A DNA stretch of 64,000 nucleotides from Lineus longissimus (lineage: Eukaryota > Nemertea > Pilidiophora > Heteronemertea > Lineidae), in the NCBI RefSeq assembly GCF_910592395.1, contig NC_088315.1:6016501-6080500 (forward strand), written 5' to 3'. How positions within the stretch are numbered: the stretch's first letter is position 1; every line of letters starts with the position of its first letter. The notes beneath the pieces were generated by a model, which worked only from the letters and a program-made list of their open reading frames with translations, had not been told where the DNA came from and ran no database searches. The translations under genes were made by a program, and so were the position numbers. Positions 13,429-25,790 of this stretch are shown here, piece after piece.

Positions 13429-14822
13429 GGTTAAATGCCTTATGTCCTGTCCTTTCCTGACGAGTCGTGGGCGAGCTGCGTCGCACGATAGTTAGACGCT
13501 ATCCTGAATATAGAGCTGCAGCTTCAAAAAAAGGTCTTGTTTGACACTAGACCAAGAACATTATGAACTGATCGAGGTGAACGACGATTTCCTCATTATT
13601 TTAGACTTCACGAGAAAATAAGAAAAATTAGGTCTGCAATAAAAACAATATTGAACAATTAATCATCTATTCAATTATAGTAAATGTTGGCCTTATCACT
13701 GCCAAGACCTATATCTGATTGACCATATTGAAAATGTGAACAAAGAAACTCGACCACCTACCACATAAGCCGCACGTACACCACCTGAAAATGGACCACC
13801 AATCTTGGTTCGCGAACCAATGCCGCACCATCGAAAATCCACCAAGAGCGTACACCAGCGCTGCAGCTAGTTATAAAATCCGGCAACAGATGGCGCGCAA
13901 ACAATATTTCGAAAGCGCCGCCTGGAGCCGAACCATCTAACTAGCTAATTGCCGTTCCATTTGCGCGTACACCACGAAAGCCGAGCTTTTAACAAGCCGG
14001 GCGAATTTGTCCCATCAAGCCCGGCAATTTGTATCGGCAATGGATTGCCGAACCAATTTGTCGCGGCAATGTGGTGGTGTACGTGCAATTGGTCCACCAA
14101 TATTTCGTGGTGTACGCGCAGCTATACATGTTGGTATTCAGTGGAAAGCTCTCAAAGAGTGCTTTCAAATGAATACCGCTATGATTTTCTGCTTTAAACC
14201 TTGAGAAGATGCATAAACCTTGGTGGTCAAGATGCTCCCAATAAGCCCGAACGAACATCAAATGTACACTCTATACTCGATCAAGAGTCATCACAGACCG
14301 CCCTCAATTGACTTAATTAAGTTGTCTTATCAATACATTCTGCATATCTGATACAAGCATTAAACCATAGAAAATACAATGCATTAAGATCACAAGACAC
14401 ATTCCAAGCACTAGGAATATCAATACCAAACGTTACAGATCGTAAAACACCCTAAACTCAAAGACCTATAATAATTCCTTGGTGCATTAATTGTGATGTT
14501 AGGCGTTATTCTTTGACAAGCATCTTTTAAAGGTAGGTCTCTTTTACATAATTCCATGGTCCCTCTTACTATAAATTGTGAGTGTCTGATACTGGCCATT
14601 CAGGCAGAATATGCTTAGGCTAAGAATTGATCACAACCTCCTTGAAAGTTATCCGCTACTCAACTTACAAAAGGACGATGGATTAAATTAGTGTTCAGAG
14701 CCTGAAGGTAAAATACATGCAACATCTTAACTTGTTCTATGAACCGCTTACTTATTTCTGCGGTCTCCGAAACCAAGGTGTAACCCGGAATTGAAGACAA
14801 AATACACATTTTCATATGTTAT
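13429..14822. other. Intergenic space upstream of two divergent genes
   Basis: This stretch separates the minus-strand cysteine-rich peptide from the plus-strand SLC1 gene, so it should contain both promoters. It is mostly occupied by the repeat block at 13770-14119. I could not place a TATA box or other promoter element with confidence, and no open frame is convincing. Confidence 0.45.
13770..14119. repeat. Dense inverted-repeat block built on CGTACACCA words
   Basis: The word CGTACACCA or its reverse complement occurs five times (near 13775, 13849, 13967, 14074 and 14108). A perfect 17-bp inverted pair, GCGCGTACACCACGAAA at 13963-13979 and its complement at 14103-14119, encloses 123 nt. 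The block also holds a 16-bp palindrome (TTGGTTCGCGAACCAA, 13805-13820) and repeated CGGCAA/TTGCCG words. It is noncoding. Nested MITE-like insertions are the simplest reading. Confidence 0.72.
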
Positions 14823-17800
14823 ATGAAGAACAGGCATTACAGGTCGAGTATGGCAGTAGCAGGCCATTCGGAACTGGAAACTGAATATGAATCCGACTTC
14901 GACATGCCAAGACAAGCAGGATGTAGGGAGATATGTCGCAACTGCTGTATGAACCATCTGCTAAGTGCTCTAACGTTACTTGGGCTCCTAGGAGGGATAG
15001 GACTGGGCATTGGCCTAAAATATCTCGACCCGTCGGAGGGTGCCATTCTCTGGATTGGTAAGGATGGTTCATAACGAGTGATGTTTTACCTCGGAAACGC
15101 CATTTGGCTTGATATCTCTAAGCAAGCAGATGGTTTCTCCTAAAGGCAATGCATCCTCTCTAACATAATGAATAAATCTGATCTTAAGAAGATATATTTT
15201 TATATTCATTAGGCTGTTATCAGAATGTTACATTTCTTTAAAGTCAGCATTTGAAAGCTTGGTGCTGGCCAAATTTGACGGTGGTCACTTTTTAAAAATT
15301 GCCCAAGACAATGACAAATATTTGTTCATCGTAAACCGCACATTAAGGAAAGGGTTGACGCCACCAAAGAAAAGACCCAGAGAGTAATGAAAAACCTCCC
15401 CCTAGGCTTATCCAGTATCATAACCTTTGTTTTTCTAATTGATGATATTGTGCATCTTGTTCAGAGGAAATCAATGAACACCATATTTCTTTGTTTGGTA
15501 TAGGAATGCCCGGCGAAATTATGATGAGACTTCTAAAAATGATGGTCCTTCCTCTCCTCCTGTCTTGTGTTATATCAGGTGATTAAAGATTTAATAATTA
15601 TTGATTGCCATACGTGTACATGTATTAAAGGGCAAGGCATTATTATATGTCGTTGTGCTCATTTGAAGCGCAATTGGGGCAATAGACTTGCCACTCTGAC
15701 ATTGAGGGATTTTTTTGGCGTTGATGGCCCCATGAGAATCATACCTGACGCATAAGCACATAATATCAAAACTCCTGCCCGACTGACGACGCTCATTACA
15801 TGTAAATGATATTCATGGGGCCTAATGATATTATTTTGATGAGTCATGTCTGTTGGGACGGGATAGAGTGAGGCTGAGCCTGACGAACAGTCTGTTCCTC
15901 CCTGGGGCTCTCGTCCAACACGACGCGGAAAGACAGACACATGAAGCCAGTCCTACTGACAATCCTAATCAAAGATCAAAGATCAAAACTCCAATCCTAC
16001 TTTAGCCAAAACATGCCGATCCATTGGCGCCAGTCCGAAAGTTTCCTCCTTCACTTTCCTCCGATGGATTGGGGTCTGTGTCATGGTTGAATACACATGA
16101 CTGTTGATCATTTGATTTTTATGCAAAACGATTGTTCCATCAGAAAGCTTGAATGATAGCATTTCAACAAAAACTACATTTCTAGTGATTGCGATAGCTT
16201 TCAAAATTTGCAATTATCATCTTAAAATTGCCTTACATTTTGCAGGAATTTCAAAACTGTCTCGTTCTCTCAGTGCTCGCGTCCTCCTGGTGTGTTTCGC
16301 GTACATGCTGCTAACCAGCCTTCTTGCAAGTGTCATTGGTGTAGCAATGGGCTTTGCTTTTAGCCCAGGTAGGCTTTTGATAAATTCATCGTCTTTACTT
16401 CATTCACATGTTAGCATTTTCCCTAATCCAACCGACTGGTTGTTTCAAATCACCCAGAACTGACAGGAACATGACCTGTACGACACTGTACCCATTGACA
16501 TTTCTATCCTCTTTCCTTCAACCAGTGACCACTGTCAACCTCATGTCCCTCAGGCTAATCGAATCTGCCTATTACCGTTTAACGTCCTTCAATAGTTATT
16601 TTTCGCCAAAGGTCACAAAACAATGAATCCTTTCAGGTTTAAAGGTCAAGAGGACGGACCCAAAGGATATAATTCAGACCCCTCGGCCACTCGAGCTGTG
16701 TGCTGATTTTCTTAGGTAAGAACCAACGGGTCAAATGCTTACCTGAAAAACGCAAATCATTTTGAAATCATTCACCTCTACAGCACTCTGGCGAAAGCAA
16801 TTACATGTATCAAGCTGCGTATATGACCGTCATACACTGCTTATGTAACCTGTAGATATCAGAAAAGTATATGTTTACTGCTGCTACAGGTGGCGGCGAA
16901 TGGTGGCAATCTAAAGTACTATCCTCTAGCCCAAAGAATATCACCCCCGTCTCGTCCTATGAACTGATGTGTTTCAAGGTACTTTTTTTCGTTTCTAGAA
17001 ATGTGTTCCCCAAAAACATCATTACAGCCAGTCTTCAAATGGTAAGATTCATTTTGTAATGCTTAACACCAATCAAAGTGGAGGCAACATGGTAAAGGGC
17101 AGACGAGACTTGACCAGTCTAGAAGCGGATGAACTTTCATCCACTTCCACACTGTTGACGTACTTGCCTCGGAAATGAAAGAATGTTTATTCAGAAAGTG
17201 GTTAAGACTAGTACATAATGCGGTCGACCCCTGATCGTGGTTAGTGAATAGACTGCATCTGGCCTAAATAAGCGATCACTCTTTTAAAGGAACAAACCAA
17301 CTATTCCGCCCGGCCTTCCCACGTCCACGAACTGATGAAGTACAAAATATCCAGTATCAATTGCAACTTCACAGAGAATCGAACCCAGGACACCTTGCAG
17401 GAAAGTAATGCAACGCTAAACGAATCCTTCGCCTGTACTCCGCCATCCCCGGCGGTTACACCATCACATAATATGAGAGACATCATTGCTGTCGATGGTT
17501 TGGATGCCCTAGGTGTCGTCTTCTTTGCCTGCGTCATTGGCCTATCTGCCAGTACGCCGACGAGGAGCGGCCGTCCTTTGAGAATCCTGTTCACGTCATT
17601 TGCAGAAGTCGTACAGAGGGCATCCCAATGGTTTTATTGGTAAGCAATCGCTTTTCCAAATACTTGATACTTGAAAACTCGCCGCAGCACCTGGGTTTCT
17701 TCGGTATTTTCCCTAAATATTTAAAAATGGTAGGTGGGAGCAGGGTTTTGCTTGCTGTATACTTGGAGTATGTCGTGCTACATAGGCTATAATACGGAGT

Positions 17801-19569
17801 TACTTTTGAGAGTCGCGGGGAAAAGGTCATGGCTTGAGGTTGACTTAAACGTTACTTTTAAGATTTATAACTTCCCGTTTCTAATGTTTGCAGGATAAGT
17901 CCAGTTGGTTTGGTTAGTTACACTACCGCTTGCATCCTTTCCGCCCCAGACGTACGCTCAACCATTCCCTCTCTCGGCTACTTCTTCCTGGCCGTACTGG
18001 CCGCGGCAGCCATCCACCAAGTTGTCACCCTGCCGGTTCTTTACGCAGGAATAACGAGAACGAATCCATTTAGGCTGCAGCTTCGCCTATTCAAGTCTTG
18101 GTTGTTACTCCTTGGCACTTCGAGCAGGTATGTTGTGTGTATATGTAAAGTATACCCCCTGGGGTACCTCTTGTGTCGACAATATTGGCCCTATAAGTTC
18201 GATGTCCGATGTTTGATTCTGATATTACTTTGCATGCTGCGGTACGACTAATGTTAATGGTACAGCAATTTGGATAGTTTGATAATACATAATGACTTGA
18301 GAAATTATGTCGTTATCGCGATGTATCGAATGCTAATGTAAGTTCATTGACATTTACCCGGTAGAATAATTTTGCGGCAATACTTTTTGTAGGAGATGAT
18401 AGGTTCGTGTTTAATTACTGGCTAGCGAGAAGCAGTTGACGTAAAAGTTTTGTTTGTTCTGTAATTTTCTACAATTTTCACGTGATTAGCTTTTCTTCTT
18501 CTGAAGAAGTTGTATCAGAGAAAACGATTGACTCTATTTCCATTTCAGCGATGTGGTGATGTCCGAACTCATGGAGGCATGTCGTAAAGAAGGCACAGAC
18601 GTGCGCGTGTATGAGCTCGGTATCCCCTTTGTCACGGCGCTGAATCGGAATGGCGACGCTCTCTACATCACATCGGCTTGTCTCTTCATCTCACAGCTTC
18701 ACGGGATTGATCATGATCCAAAGACCATCGTTGTCATTGTGTAAGTGGTTTCCTGGCCCGGTAACATGTGAGCATATCGAAGAGGACACGATTAATGAGT
18801 GTTTTTATCTCCGTCGACAACCACACCTTGATTTGCTGGTGACACCAAGGGAAAATGGACAATGGTCAATCCGTCAAAAGCAGCGTTACATCTGTCAATG
18901 TAACACGTTTTCACCAAGTACAATGTACTAGTCAAGTTATATCATACTGTTGTTACTTTCAATTGCTGTGTCGACGTACCCAAGGCAAAAACACTAATGT
19001 TATCATAATGACAACCCCTCACACCTGTTTCCCTTTCCTACATCTAGGCTTCTCGCCATCTTCATGACCATCCTATCACCCCGAACCTCCAATGGTACCA
19101 TACTCACTCTGACCGCCATTCTCAGCATTGTAAGGTTACCCACCACGTATATCCCCATGCTCGTATCCATTGATTGGCTCATGTAAGTACATTGTATACC
19201 TGAATCACGAACTTCGATTATTTCGGTAATTTTTTGAGGAACGTGGAACGATCGTGGAACAATGGGAAATCTGTTCATGTCCAATCTTAAGAAACGTTTT
19301 TAAAAGGGAACATCCGTCTTTGTTCAGCCCTAAAGAAAATTGGTAAGGTTTGTCATCAGCTCCTTCGTAATCACTATTTCAGGTCTCGGCTGAGAACCAC
19401 CTGTGACGGCATCAGTAGCTGCTACTGCGTTCGTTTTACCTTTGCCGCCTGCAAAGACCAGCTTGAAACCTACGACATCGACCAACAGATCATGTACAGC
19501 ATTCGTTCATTGAACAGACTCTCTCGGACTCTCTCCGGGTCGGAAAGCGGCATGGTCACGGTCGTGTAA
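14823..19569 (+). CDS. Divergent SLC1 (glutamate/neutral amino acid transporter) family member with degenerate ligand sites
   Basis: SLC1 proteins are plasma-membrane Na+-coupled amino acid transporters. Ten exons splice in phase: 14823-15057, 15504-15578, 16246-16368, 16637-16715, 16999-17041, 17290-17639, 17894-18127, 18549-18740, 19048-19182 and 19383-19569. They encode 550 residues, a usual length. An in-frame stop at 14781 supports a start in this exon; ATG at 14850 is an alternative. Family features include the TM1 region (LLGLLGGIGLGIGL), PGEIMMRLLKMMVLPLLLSCVIS, LDALGVVFFACVIGL, WISPVGL and GTSSS of hairpin 1. The large exon encodes the glycosylated loop between TM3 and TM4 (NFTENRT, NATLNES). 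The transport core is degraded: NMDGT reads NRNGD (residues 412-416), the AAGIPQAG tip of hairpin 2 is absent, and the TM8 D, N and D ligands read S490, D497 and S501, while the substrate arginine R493 remains. Transport by the usual mechanism is doubtful. Confidence 0.88.
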
Positions 19570-20236
19570 GGCAGCGGTGAAAGTCGCATTGGAACCTTCC
19601 CAATTGAATCTGGTATATATATTTCAAAACTCGTGCTTCTCTGTATCATCTTAACTGCCTGTCTTGAGCGACTCGCCGCCAATAGTTGCAAAACATAACT
19701 CAATCACTTTGTAGTACTGTTTTTTATTAGTATCTTATGGTACATATCTGCATTACATGTAATCGATATTTTCTAAACAAATAAACGTAATTTGTAAATT
19801 TTCAGGCAAATTAGTTTTATCAATCTCCCATCCTGGTCATGCCTACTATTCTTATTTGAAATGCGTATCGATATCCCTAATATAAATTTCCAGCGAGTAC
19901 AGATCTCCTGACGAGTGAGACCCGAGTTGACCTCCTGTGTTCCCTACGGGTGGCACTCCTGATCGTCCTCTTCCTTTGAACCTCTCTCTCATTCCCTATC
20001 ATTATCTCCTTCCTCTCTTTGAGAAATGCTACGGTAGCCTTCCAACCTTGCTGAAAACAAGAAACATGACTAAATGTAATAACATCATAAAGAAATAACG
20101 ACCAAAAGCATTTACGTGCGCATGAATTGGCTCTGGAAGTACGAGTCCCAAACAGCTAAACAGAGCCAGCAAAATGAGGTTACATTTCTTCCCTCGTTCG
20201 GTATGGATCTCGCGAGACAACAATAGATAGTCTGTT
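19570..20236. other. Shared 3' space between convergent SLC1 and phospholipase genes
   Basis: The two stop codons face each other across 667 nt, which should hold both 3' UTRs. A plus-strand AATAAA is at 19780-19785, and TTTATT at 19723-19728 would read AATAAA on the minus strand, so the two transcripts may overlap. I see no coding sequence. Confidence 0.5.
19780..19785 (+). promoter_or_regulatory. Probable polyadenylation signal of the SLC1 gene
   Basis: AATAAA lies 211 nt beyond the SLC1 stop codon and is the first canonical hexamer downstream on the plus strand. Confidence 0.55.
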
Positions 20237-23200
20237 TCAGACAGGACAGGACTGGAAATACGGAATTTTTAGGCTTGGGGGTCCGATTTTCTCTGGAATA
20301 TAAAAACGACCTACCCTGGCACCAAAAACTTTATCTTCATCCTCCAACTTGAAGTCTGTCACACCAATATAATCTGTGTAGATCCCGATGGTCCTCTCAA
20401 CATCCTCCGCTTTGGCCTGCAACTGCCGAATCATCAAGTCACGTGACTCAAAAATGGCCGCTAGAAAATCCGTGAATTTGTTAATGTTTCGTTGATTCGT
20501 TGCGGTCATGTGATGGCGTAACGGTAAACCCTTCTGCTGCACATAGTTTATGAACTCGTTGTATGTTATCTGAAAAATATACCGGCATTTGTAAAAACAT
20601 TATGATAATAACTAATGGTTGTCCATATTTCAGGACAAGTGGAAATTTACTGTGTCCAATGTTTTGACGTTAAACTCAGCATTGACTATTTCTAAATATT
20701 AGTGACCGACTGACTACTTCAGTTATGGACTTGTCTATTGAAGGTGGGGGAAAAAAAGTGTCTCATATAGCGGATATTAAAATCAGATCACTGCGTTGTT
20801 CAAGTTATAGACTAATATATAGGATACAACTGTAAAGAAAATCACCTCTCCATTTTTGTCGACATCAATCTCTCTAAAGAGATCTTCACACACGTGATCA
20901 CGAAGGAAGAGGATTTCAAGCACGTCTTTGGGACACTGCCATAAATATTGAAAAGATTTATAGACAACTAACAACTTATACGAATGAAGGAAACATGAAA
21001 TAGATATCGTATGATTACAACACAAGATCTTGCCACTTTTGAAATAGTGAATTTAGCAGAAAAAGTTGTAACATGTATTTGACAATGTTCATCACAAGTT
21101 CTGAAGAAATCTATTCCGTATGTCCAAACAATAAATTACAGAAAAATATGGTCACTGAATAGATTTTATCACTGCCAGATCTGATAAGGACTGCCAATCA
21201 AGCCAAACACTTCTCTTACCGACTTCATTGCGTGGATGAATTCCTCAAGGGAGATGCTACCACTACGGTCAAGGTCACTTGCCGATAGAATACTGAGGAA
21301 CTTCTTTGACGCCCTGACGAGCTGGGCCCGCTGCACCTTGTCATCCAAAAGCTTGTCTACTTCTACACATTTTTCCCTAAAATATATATACATACTATTC
21401 AAAACCTTGTTCTAGCACTTTTCACCCTATAAATTGAGTCGAGTTGTTTTACATCTGACTAGGTCAAGCGCCGCTCCGAAAACTTGCTCACCAGCAATCA
21501 TCATGATGAGTGCGGTGGTCACTGCAGGTGCCTTCGATAAAGATCAATCGGTGTTTCGGGATTAAGCTAACCAGATAAAAAAAATGGCTACGAAACTGCA
21601 GTCTGTCGGATTTGGGGTAAAAGACTCTGAGGATATGGCCAGTAGTTGTCCAGTCTAAATCAGTTGTCGACTAAATGGACATGTCCTCCTTTTCATAGGC
21701 ACTGATGGCTCAACCTGAGCCCGGAAGATGGGTGTCCGAACGGCTACCGACCTGGCGAGCTTGGTGTTGGGCCGCATCGGTTTTTCATATTCTTCTCTAC
21801 TGAAGTATATTTCCTCGTTTAACTCGCTCTCAAAGGCATCGTACTGAAATTGAGAATGGGATAAATGTCTAGACAACAAAACCATCTATCAATGCGATCT
21901 GCGACAACCTTGGAAGCGACGCCATCTCGAACTACAGTCATGTACATCCTATAAAGTTGCAGCCCTAGGTGGCGATCAGGGGTATGTTCCCTCCAACCTC
22001 ATTTATCATGCCCTTCTCGTCCATAAAGTGCGGTGGAATCAGGTTATTATAACCCAACTTACCACGACTGCGCCTAGTGTCTTATTATTGAGCTTCCCAA
22101 AGTAATCCTCCGGTGAATCAATCATATGGAAGAAGGAATGGTTAGGCTCCATATCAAGAAACCAACCTGTGAGAAAAAAGAGGTTAAAGATAGGTGTGTA
22201 AATGGCTCTATAGGGACTTGAAGTTAAATATGACGACATGCATGTAATGCAGCTTGCAATTGACATGCCAGCATTGTGACACAGCCGCGGACGGAGATCT
22301 AGACGTTGGGCGTTGGAAGGGTCAGGGCAAGCTTTAAAAAAAGTGTCTTTCATACTAGTGATATTTACCATCATATGCGGTGATTGGGTAGTTGTTCATA
22401 AGCCCTCCGTCCACCATGTAACACGGATTGGATTGGTTGATAGCCATTTGCATTGGTCGGAATAAAACTGCAATAAAAAATCAACAGCATTAGACTTCAT
22501 GAGGGGGGAGCACCGTCGAAGCAGTCTAAAAACGTTCACTCATTAAGGGTAATTCGGTTGATCAGAACCAAGTGGAACACCTTACAATGCAGTGCGCAGT
22601 CTGTCACGCGAAACAACCGGAGACACTAATAAACCATACCAGGTATAGAAAGAGACATCCTCAAAGCCAGGGCAATGGAAACATCTGGAGTGGTCTTTGG
22701 ATGGAAGTATTCAACACAACAGCTACTCAGGTTGGACACAGTGAGGCAGAGTTCGACGCCTCTTAGGTCATAGAGCTGAAGAAACAGAAACATGAACTTG
22801 ACCAAAATAATTCACGTTGGTCGCCGACTCGTTTGAGCAAATCGCGGCTGTCTCTGTTTACTGGTGTGAACTGTCGAGTCGAACCATCACAAGGCGTGCG
22901 AACGCGTTCGCAATTTACAGGGCGGTAATTGGTCCCAAAACCTTCATAGAAATAACCAAAAAAGTCTAACTACAAATGGTATAATATGTCTCTTTGGTGA
23001 GGTCGCATCAACCGCTGGCTGGAGAGTGTGTGGCAATCTTGATGGCCATACTTACTTGTTGGAATGTGATGTCGGGGTTGCCCGTGTACTTTCTGCATTC
23101 TTCCCTGAAGTGCTTCAGTAGTTTCTTACCGGGGTGCCATCCATATTTCTTTAAAATACTCCGAAATATATCTATCGCATAGCCATCTGAAAGATAGAAA

Positions 23201-23919
23201 TGATGCTTGTTGGAAATAAATGAACAGATCCAAACTCCTCATACATCTTTGTATTTAGATACGAAACCCTGGCCAGTACTGCAGCCCAACTAATTGCCAC
23301 CGCGCTTCATCCTACTTACCACTTGTTATCTTTGATAAATCGATTACGAAGTTTTCAAATATTTGTCTACTGTTTGCCCCCAGGGCTAATGAAGTGGCGA
23401 TGACAGCTCCCATACTCGCCCCGGCGAATCGCTTGATATTCTTCAGTAAGCCTAGGTCATCCAGAACCTGCAGTACAAAATAATTATACCATGACAACTT
23501 GGTCAGTTAATCTCCCGCAAACGGGCGAGATATTTTGTCGCAATGACATGTGTGGGATATCAGGCATGAAACTCTCGTCAGCAGGGATCCCTTGTTGAAT
23601 CGGTCATCGCAGCGACCCTGCGGCGACAATAAAAACTATTGATTGAGATCCTATTCCGGTGTAACAGGAATTTATATGCTCGAGAATAAGCGATGTTGAC
23701 CGTACCATTTTGCCAAGATGTTTGAACCACCCATGGGTGAACCATACCTACCTTTATCATACCCACATATCCAATACCCTTGTTACCTCCTCCCTCAAAC
23801 ACCAAATTCTCATATCCGAAATCAACGCCTTCAAGTCCTTCATATTCTTTAGCAGCAACGAATTGATCGAATAGTTTGTCAGCAACTTCTGTCGGGCTTT
23901 GCGAGACCTTCTGTCCCAT
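20237..23919 (-). CDS. Patatin-like phospholipase with two C-terminal EF hands
   Basis: Patatin domains are Ser/Asp lipid acyl hydrolases. Ten minus-strand exons: 23919-23752, 23467-23320, 23186-23056, 22775-22640, 22467-22369, 22166-22063, 21843-21752 (3' edge uncertain), 21376-21220, 20935-20846 and 20569-20237. They give about 485 residues. A TGA two codons before the ATG fixes the start. Residues 1-6 (MGQKVS) fit the N-myristoylation consensus. The oxyanion loop GGGNKG is at 43-48, the nucleophile Ser74 is in GASMG, and the partner Asp214 is in DGG, so the catalytic set is intact. EF-hand loops follow at about 327-338 (DLDRSGSISLEE) and 369-380 (DVDKNGEITYNE), both with good calcium ligands. 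A Ca2+-responsive, membrane-anchored lipase is inferred. The seventh exon may instead end at 21715, but that breaks the phase with the next exon. Confidence 0.87.
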
Positions 23920-24230
23920 TTTTCAGCAGTGAAATGGCAATTTGATTAAATTCCGAAAAACTGGCAGTAAAATGTATCAGAACACAGAAGGGCAAGTCAT
24001 CTCGATCCGAGAAAGTCAAGTTATGATCTGTGAACGATCGCGTCGAAAGATGTACTGGTTTCTTTCCTGAAATGAAATGAATATGATGATAAGCAACACA
24101 ACTTCAACAAAATGTACCAGTGAAAAAGACTGATGTAAATTGCTGATAAGGTGTCGAGTCAGGACCCATGTTGTGGCGTTATTGATATGGAGGCAGTCTT
24201 GAATATTTTGCCAAACACCCAAAAAGTAAA

Positions 24231-24300
24231 AATGTGAATGTGAATGTATGAACGTGAATGAATGTATGTATGAATGTATGAATGTGAATGTATGAACGAA
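24231..24300 (+). repeat. Imperfect GAATGTAT/GTGAATG microsatellite
   Basis: About 70 nt made of interleaved GTGAATG, TATGAATG and TATGAACG units, directly upstream of the phospholipase gene on its promoter side. It is simple-sequence DNA with no coding potential. Confidence 0.85.
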
Positions 24301-25648
24301 TATACCTTATCAACTGACGTCTCGGTCGTTTTTAGCCGTTTGCTTCATGTCACAATGTCCTGAATATCTTTTAGACGCCTCGGACGGACTAAACGTGGCC
24401 CAAACGCGGCCTTGGTCTTCAGCTAACTAAAATACCGTGGGTCTCTAATCAAGTCTTTGATCCAATTACCTACACTGTAATAGAAAACGATGTGCTTTAG
24501 GCCCCTTTAAGCACTTCATTTATACATTTGTAGGGATAGGGCTCGGTCTACAAGTATAAGTGTGTCCTGCCTGATCTGACTAATTTCCATTGTCAACGCA
24601 ATATATATATTAAAAGAATAATATTGGCATGTAGCTCAAGACAAGCTGCAGTCATACCTGCATATGGTAGTAAGCCCTTCAATGAGCTTATTAAGAGCTC
24701 CATGGTGTCATTAATTAAGTCATTCATTCAGCAAAGGAAGTTGTTGGGCGGGGTTGTTAGGCCTATGACCCCGAGGCGGGGCCGCGGGCTTACATTTCGT
24801 GAAAACGGTAGGGTTACCATGTGCGTACGCCCATTATTGGAGCAGGGTAACCTCTGTGGTTATGGTTGGAGCGAAGCGAACCGGTGTAACATTAGTCACT
24901 GTCCCTTAGGAAAATGATCGCCGACAAGTTACTCATCATCACCTGTCAGTTTGAACTACCTTTAGACCTACAACTCATCTGCAACATCAATATACAATGT
25001 ATAACGAGTTTTAACCACATCTCAGCTTGTGAAAGTTACCTGGATACGATTCGCAACCGACCGGCTTCCCGGCCCGCGGGTAGCCTGTAGCAATACAGCT
25101 ACAGATGATGAGAGGTTTGGGGATACATACATGTAAAATATTCGGGATGAATCCGTAAAACGATATTCAGTTTTGTCGAAAATTGACTTGGTCTGCATTT
25201 GGCTACTTACCGCAATAACCACGCCCAATCTATCCGGACCGGACTCCGCTGAAAAAGCAAATCGAAAGAGCCTTCCCAGTCTTCAGCATGCTCTGTTATA
25301 GGCCTCTCTGAGTTGCCATGGGTCTTTTATCTTATGAGGTTATTTCTGTTATCGCTTGGCCTTCCAGGCCAGCAGCATCCTTGCACAAAATAGGTTCACA
25401 CTCCTCAATCTACATTATAGGCTAAAACACATAGCTTGCATTATCGGTGACCTAATGACCAACTAATTAAATCACTATGTATACATTGGTGACTGAGTGA
25501 TTGAACAATACGGGCGGTGACAGCTCCATAATTGCACAATCAATAGTGCATTTCGTTGTGCCCCCGTATCCTTTCCACATGCTCAACCTAGATTTTGTCT
25601 TGTCCGTGTCTCTGTCTACCATTTATGTCCCGTCTAGATCTCCTACCC

Positions 25649-25790
25649 ACAATCTCAGCCGGCATTCGTCTTGCCCCTGTCTCCTTCCCACAATCTCAGC
25701 CGGCATTCGTCTTGCCCCTGTCTCCTTCCTACAATCTCAGCCGGCATTCGTCTTGCCCCGTCTCCTTCCCACAATCTCAGCGTGTCTTTA
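25649..25790 (+). repeat. 41-bp minisatellite, about 3.5 copies
   Basis: Units begin with ACAATCTCAGCCGGCATTCG and start at 25649, 25690, 25731 and 25771; the third unit lacks one base. The unit length is not a multiple of three, so the apparent open frames in all three phases are a by-product of a stop-free, pyrimidine-rich unit. Degenerate pieces of the unit continue to about 25930. Confidence 0.88.

Noticed and set aside
24624-24917. 97-codon plus-strand ATG frame
   Set aside because: No family resemblance, no splice partner, and a length expected by chance in 64 kb.
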